Below, piece after piece: positions 60,583 to 64,000 of a stretch of DNA of 64,000 bases (positions are counted from its first letter, which is position 1; the number at the start of each line of letters is the position of its first letter). This stretch comes from Pseudaeromonas paramecii (GTDB taxonomy: Bacteria; Pseudomonadota; Gammaproteobacteria; Enterobacterales; Aeromonadaceae), in contig NZ_BAABFC010000006.1 in assembly GCF_039540575.1 (NCBI RefSeq), forward strand, positions 1 to 64,000, given 5' to 3'. A model generated the notes under the pieces. That model saw only the letters and a program-made list of their open reading frames with translations, ran no database searches and was not told the origin of the DNA. The translations under genes were made by a program, and so were the position numbers.

Positions 60583-61218
60583 ATGCTGGATGTGTTGCCC
60601 GTCTATTTGAAATTTTTTATCGGTTTGATGGCCATCATCAATCCGCTGGGCTTGCTGCCGGTGTTCGTCAGCCTGACCAGCCAGCAGACAGCCCAGGAGC
60701 GGATGAAGACCAATACCACCGCCAATCTGGCGGTGATGGTGATCCTTTGGGTCTCCATGCTGTTCGGTCAGGTCATTCTGGATATTTTCGGTATCTCCAT
60801 CGCCTCGTTTCGCATCGCCGGTGGCGCACTGATCACCCTGATTGCTTGGTCCATGTTGCAAGGCAAACTGGGGGAGGTGCGGCACAACAAGGAAGAAAAG
60901 GGAGAGTTTGAGGCCAAGGAGTCCATCGCCGTGGTGCCCTTGGCATTACCGCTGATGGCGGGTCCCGGCGCCATCAGCTCCACCATCGTCTATGCCAGTC
61001 AACATCGTAGCCCCACCGAGCTATTGGGCTTGGCCCTGGTGGTGGTGATCTTCGCCCTGTGCTCCTGGGGCATCTTCCGGTCGGCCTCCTTGCTGTTTCG
61101 CATCATGGGCAAGACAGGGGTCAATGTGGTCACCCGTATCATGGGGCTCATCATGATGTCGCTGGGCATCGAGATTATCGTGGCGGGTCTTAAGCATATG
61201 TTTCCGGCCTTGACCTGA
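60583..61218 (+). CDS. MarC/YchE-family membrane protein
   Basis: The 211-residue product has six hydrophobic segments and the MarC-family signatures FFIGLMAIINPLGLLPVFVSL at the N-terminus and VPLALPLMAGPGAISSTIVY in the middle. Its position divergent from adhE and before oppA is that of ychE in E. coli. The role is unknown; the old link of MarC to multidrug resistance was not upheld. ATG 60583 follows TGAGGA. A palindrome lies just upstream. Confidence 0.93.
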   Translation: MLDVLPVYLKFFIGLMAIINPLGLLPVFVSLTSQQTAQERMKTNTTANLAVMVILWVSMLFGQVILDIFGISIASFRIAGGALITLIAWSMLQGKLGEVRHNKEEKGEFEAKESIAVVPLALPLMAGPGAISSTIVYASQHRSPTELLGLALVVVIFALCSWGIFRSASLLFRIMGKTGVNVVTRIMGLIMMSLGIEIIVAGLKHMFPALT

Positions 61219-61237
61219 GCCCATCCGCCATCCTGAA

Positions 61238-61277
61238 GGCACCATTTTGGCGCATTGCTAGCTTTAATATGGTGCCT
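61238..61277. promoter_or_regulatory. NtrC-like sites and inverted repeat upstream of oppA
   Basis: GCACCA-TTT-TGGCGC (61239-61253) differs from a perfect NtrC site by one base. GCTTTA-ATA-TGGTGC (61261-61275), 22 bp away, has a perfect right half only. The same stretch forms a perfect 9-bp inverted repeat AGGCACCAT/ATGGTGCCT, so it could instead be a hairpin at the end of the MarC-family transcript. No -24/-12 promoter was found between here and oppA. Confidence 0.35.
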
Positions 61278-61472
61278 CTGCGCCGTTGTGTTTCATATCT
61301 TCTGTCAAATTGCGGGCTTCATTCGTAAATAGAATGCTAGTGGGGGATTTCACAACAAAATATGTTGAATTATTACGATGAGAAGGGAATTATTCAGACG
61401 TTTGAACGCAGGCGGACCAGGTCTGACCTGTGATGCTTCAAACCAAGGAATCTTCTCATTCGGAGTAAGGAC

Positions 61473-63149
61473 ATGACCCATAATAAAAAATTGCTTGCCG
61501 TGACTGTGGCCTCTGCCTTCGCCCTGTTCGGCTGCGACAAGCCCCAGCAAACCAGCGAGACTGCCGCCGCACCGGCCAAGCAGGAAACTGCCGCACCGGA
61601 AGCCAAGGGGGATGCCACCCCGGCCCTGGCCGCGGTACAGGAGCTGGTGAAGGGCAACGGTACCGAGCCGGCCACCCTGGACCCGGCGAAGACCGAAGGT
61701 GTACCGGAATCCAATATTCAACGCGATCTGTTCGAAGGCCTGGTGACTTCTGGCCCCAACGGTGAGGTACGTCCTGCCGTCGCCGAGTCCTGGGATACCC
61801 CGGATAACAAGGTCTATACCTTCCATCTGCGCAAGGACGCCAAGTGGTCCAATGGCGATCCCGTGACCGCCGGTGATTTCGTCTATGCGTTCCGTCGCGT
61901 GGTGGATCCCAAGACCGCCTCGCCCTATTCCTGGTATCTGGAAATCCCCACCATAGTCAACGCCACCGACATCATTGCCGGTAAGAAGGCGCCTGAGGAG
62001 TTGGGCATCAAGGCCATCGATGACCATACTCTGGAGATCACGCTGGAGAAGTCGGTGCCTTACTTCGTCAGCATGCTGGCGCACACCACCACCTATCCGG
62101 AAAACCAGAAGGTGATCGAGCAGTTTGGTGACCAGTGGACCCGCCCGGGCAACATGGTGACCAACGGCGCCTACACCCTGAAGGAGTGGGTGGTGAACGA
62201 GCGTATCGTGCTGGAGCGTAGCAAGACCTACTGGGACGATGCTCATACCCACATCAACAAGGTCACCTATCTGCCGATCCAATCCCAGAATGCGGACATG
62301 AACCGCTACCTGGCCGGTGAAGTGGACATGACCTACGAAACTCCCATCGAGCAGTTCAAGCGTCTGCAGAAAGAACACCCGCAGGATGTTCGGGTCACCG
62401 GTTATGTCGGTACCTACTACTACGAGTTCAACTGCAAGAAGGCTCCGTTTGATGACGTTCGTGTGCGCAAGGCCCTGTCCTTTGCCATCGATCGTAACGT
62501 GATCGCCGACTCCGTCATGGGGCAAGGCCAGAAGCCGGCTTATACCCTGGTGCCGGAGTATGTGGATGGCTTTGTGGCCACCGAGCCGGCGTGGGCCAAG
62601 CTGACCCAGGCCGAGCGCAACGCCCAGGCCAAGGAGCTGCTCAAGGCCGCCGGTTTTGACGAACAGCATCCGTTGAAGTTCGAGCTGCTGTACAACACCA
62701 GCGAGAACCACAAGAAGGTGGCCGTGGCCGTGGCGGCCATGTGGAAGAAGAACCTGGGGGTGGATGTTGCCCTGGTGAACCAGGAATGGAAGACCTATCT
62801 GGAGACCAAGTCTGGTGGCCAGTTTGACGTGGCCCGTGCCGGCTGGATTGCCGACTACAACGAAGCCTCCTCCATGCTGGATCTCAAACAGACCACCCAT
62901 GGCAACAACGACGGCAAGTACTCCAATCTCAAGTACGACGAGCTGATGGCGCAAAGCCGTACCGTGATGGATACCGAGGCCCGCAACAAGCTGTATGCCG
63001 AGGCGGAGGGCCTGCTGGCCGAAGACATGCCCATCGCGCCCATCTATCAGTACGTGACGGCTCGTCTGGTGAAGCCCTATGTCGGTGGCTACCCCAACAA
63101 CCCCTTGGATAACCTCTACACCAAGGATATGTACATTCTGGCCCACTAA
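61473..63149 (+). CDS. oppA: Oligopeptide-binding lipoprotein OppA
   Basis: OppA captures peptides in the periplasm for the OppBCDF importer. The 558-residue product has a signal peptide ending in a lipobox (ALFGC, Cys21), so it is membrane-anchored, unlike the soluble E. coli OppA. A Thr/Ala/Glu-rich linker (about 22-55) leads into the SBP family 5 domain, with GTEPATLDPAKTEGVPESNI, RKDAKWSNGDPVTAGDFVYA, MVTNGAYTLKEWVVNERIVL and FNCKKAPFDDVRVRKALSFA. ATG 61473 follows GTAAGGA. A hairpin between oppA and oppB probably lowers expression of the permease relative to the binding protein. Confidence 0.95.
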   Translation: MTHNKKLLAVTVASAFALFGCDKPQQTSETAAAPAKQETAAPEAKGDATPALAAVQELVKGNGTEPATLDPAKTEGVPESNIQRDLFEGLVTSGPNGEVRPAVAESWDTPDNKVYTFHLRKDAKWSNGDPVTAGDFVYAFRRVVDPKTASPYSWYLEIPTIVNATDIIAGKKAPEELGIKAIDDHTLEITLEKSVPYFVSMLAHTTTYPENQKVIEQFGDQWTRPGNMVTNGAYTLKEWVVNERIVLERSKTYWDDAHTHINKVTYLPIQSQNADMNRYLAGEVDMTYETPIEQFKRLQKEHPQDVRVTGYVGTYYYEFNCKKAPFDDVRVRKALSFAIDRNVIADSVMGQGQKPAYTLVPEYVDGFVATEPAWAKLTQAERNAQAKELLKAAGFDEQHPLKFELLYNTSENHKKVAVAVAAMWKKNLGVDVALVNQEWKTYLETKSGGQFDVARAGWIADYNEASSMLDLKQTTHGNNDGKYSNLKYDELMAQSRTVMDTEARNKLYAEAEGLLAEDMPIAPIYQYVTARLVKPYVGGYPNNPLDNLYTKDMYILAH

Positions 63150-63172
63150 GAGTCGGGCCTAGCCTGTGCTAT

Positions 63173-63200
63173 CAAGCCCGCCAGATGGCGGGCTTGTTTT
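63173..63200 (+). terminator. Intercistronic hairpin between oppA and oppB
   Basis: The stem CAAGCCCGCC/GGCGGGCTTG (with A and GAT in the loop) is followed by TTTT. It is a partial terminator or 3' stabiliser, a usual arrangement after binding-protein genes. Confidence 0.75.
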
Positions 63201-63247
63201 GCCGGCTCACTGCCGGGCGCTACTTGCAACCGGTTGGAACTCTCATA

Positions 63248-64000
63248 ATGCTAAAATTCATTTTCAAGCGAATCTTGGAGGCGATCCCCACCTTGCTGGT
63301 GCTGATCACCGTCTCCTTCTTCATGATGCGTTTTGCCCCTGGCAATCCCTTCTCTAGCGAGCGCGGTTTGCCGCCTGAGGTGAAGGCCAACATCGAAGCG
63401 AAATACGGACTGGATAAGCCGGTTCACCAGCAGTACCTGACCTATCTGGGTAACCTGCTGCAGGGCGATTTGGGCCCCTCGTTCAAATACAAGGATTTTT
63501 CGGTCAACGATCTGGTGCGGCAGGCGCTGCCGGTTTCCGCCAAGATCGGTTTGGCTGCGTTCTGCCTGGCGGTGTTGGTGGGGGTCAGCTTCGGCACCCT
63601 GGCGGCCCTGCGGCAGAACACATGGATTGACTATGGCCTGATGTCCAGTGCCATGTTCGGGGTGGTGGTGCCTTCGTTCGTGCTGGCGCCCATACTGGTG
63701 CTGATCTTCGCCATCTCGTTGCGCTGGTTACCGGCGGGAGGCTGGCAGCACGGCCAGCTGCAGTTTATGGTACTGCCGGTCATCGGCATGATGATGTACT
63801 ACGTCTCCGCCATCGCCCGTATCATGCGTGGCAGCATGATAGAGACCATGAACTCCAACTTCATCCGCACCGCCAAGGCCAAAGGGCTGCCGCTGCACTA
63901 CATCATTCTGCGTCACGCTCTGCGGCCGGCCATGCTGCCGGTGGTCTCCTATCTGGGCCCGGCGTTCGTGGGGATCATTACCGGCTCCGTGGTCATAGAA
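63248..64000 (+). CDS. oppB: Oligopeptide ABC transporter permease OppB (truncated by window edge)
   Basis: The frame starts at ATG 63248 and is open to the last base, giving 251 residues of a protein that is about 306 long. The product begins MLKFIFKRILEAIPTLLVLI with the first span, then APGNPFSSERGLPPEVKANI, YGLDKPVHQQYLTYL and GDLGPSFKYKDFSVNDL, typical of OppB. The EAA-type coupling loop MNSNFIRTAKAKGLPLHYII (about 202-221) contacts the ATPases OppD/OppF. The ribosome site is weak, which with the upstream hairpin suggests lower expression than oppA. Confidence 0.95.
   Translation, partial: MLKFIFKRILEAIPTLLVLITVSFFMMRFAPGNPFSSERGLPPEVKANIEAKYGLDKPVHQQYLTYLGNLLQGDLGPSFKYKDFSVNDLVRQALPVSAKIGLAAFCLAVLVGVSFGTLAALRQNTWIDYGLMSSAMFGVVVPSFVLAPILVLIFAISLRWLPAGGWQHGQLQFMVLPVIGMMMYYVSAIARIMRGSMIETMNSNFIRTAKAKGLPLHYIILRHALRPAMLPVVSYLGPAFVGIITGSVVIE

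Noticed and set aside
61278..61472. Sigma-54 promoter for oppA
   Set aside because: No GG-N10-GC element with acceptable flanks was found between the NtrC-like sites and the gene.
61350..63146. Minus-strand frame of 598 codons opposite oppA
   Set aside because: It is the antisense shadow of OppA, with no start context and an implausible Gly/Leu/His-rich composition.
1..64000. CRISPR arrays, insertion sequences, prophage or integrase genes
   Set aside because: No regularly spaced repeats, transposase, integrase or phage structural gene was seen; the gene order is that of a stable chromosomal region.

Overview
The window is chromosomal DNA of a gammaproteobacterium, most likely an aeromonad (Aeromonas, Oceanimonas or Zobellella type). 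The reasons are the moderately high GC content, the block pdxB-usg-fimV-truA-accD-folC-dedD, the group smrB/prmB-aroC-yfcL, the adhE/marC/oppAB synteny shared with enterics and vibrios, and lineage-typical regulators (HexR, CysB, BtsS/BtsR, RsmS). No phage, insertion sequence, plasmid gene or CRISPR array is visible. The species assignment is inference.

Layout. 1-540: the tail of an unidentified gene, then a leftward 41-residue membrane protein preceded by a sigma-54-type promoter and a near-perfect NtrC site. 745-2885: a c-di-GMP (GEMM-I) riboswitch leading into a GGDEF-EAL gene, then a secreted protein of unknown function. 2972-12795: a housekeeping run for vitamin B6, the polar organiser FimV/HubP, tRNA modification, fatty acid and folate synthesis, cell-division DedD and a NIF3 protein. 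12792-15376: a degenerate sensor kinase, a free-standing LuxU-like Hpt protein and, on the minus strand, a probable sigma-54-dependent small RNA with two LuxO-type operators. 15526-25437: folE, speA, rsmS, fadE, pykA, hexR, glk. 25515-36189: a methyltransferase, smrB, prmB, aroC, a TerC protein, yfcL, a PAS/REC-CheC signalling pair, nfsA, an MFS transporter, a coiled-coil membrane protein and cysB. 36186-41578: sdaA, nudL, pabB, a class I fumarase and tRNA-Ser(GGA). 41977-57197: envelope, transport and signalling genes, including the BtsS/BtsR system beside a CstA-family transporter, an EAL-CBS-GGDEF protein, a chemoreceptor and an HD-GYP protein. 57301-64000: adhE with a consensus FNR box, a MarC-family gene, oppA and the start of oppB.

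How the parts work together. Central carbon genes (pykA, glk) flank hexR, and HexR-like boxes lie between hexR and glk. c-di-GMP metabolism recurs three times (riboswitch-controlled EAL, EAL-CBS-GGDEF, HD-GYP). The most notable region is 12.8-15.4 kb, where a LuxU-like phosphotransfer protein sits next to a small-RNA gene with the architecture of Vibrio qrr loci: two TTGCA-N3-TGCAA operators about 116 and 149 bp upstream of the predicted start of a -24/-12 promoter, and a hairpin with eight U residues about 80 nt downstream. The predicted RNA does not show the Vibrio Qrr pairing core that I know, so it may be a divergent or new member. A second sigma-54/NtrC-type arrangement at the left edge appears to control only the 41-residue membrane protein.
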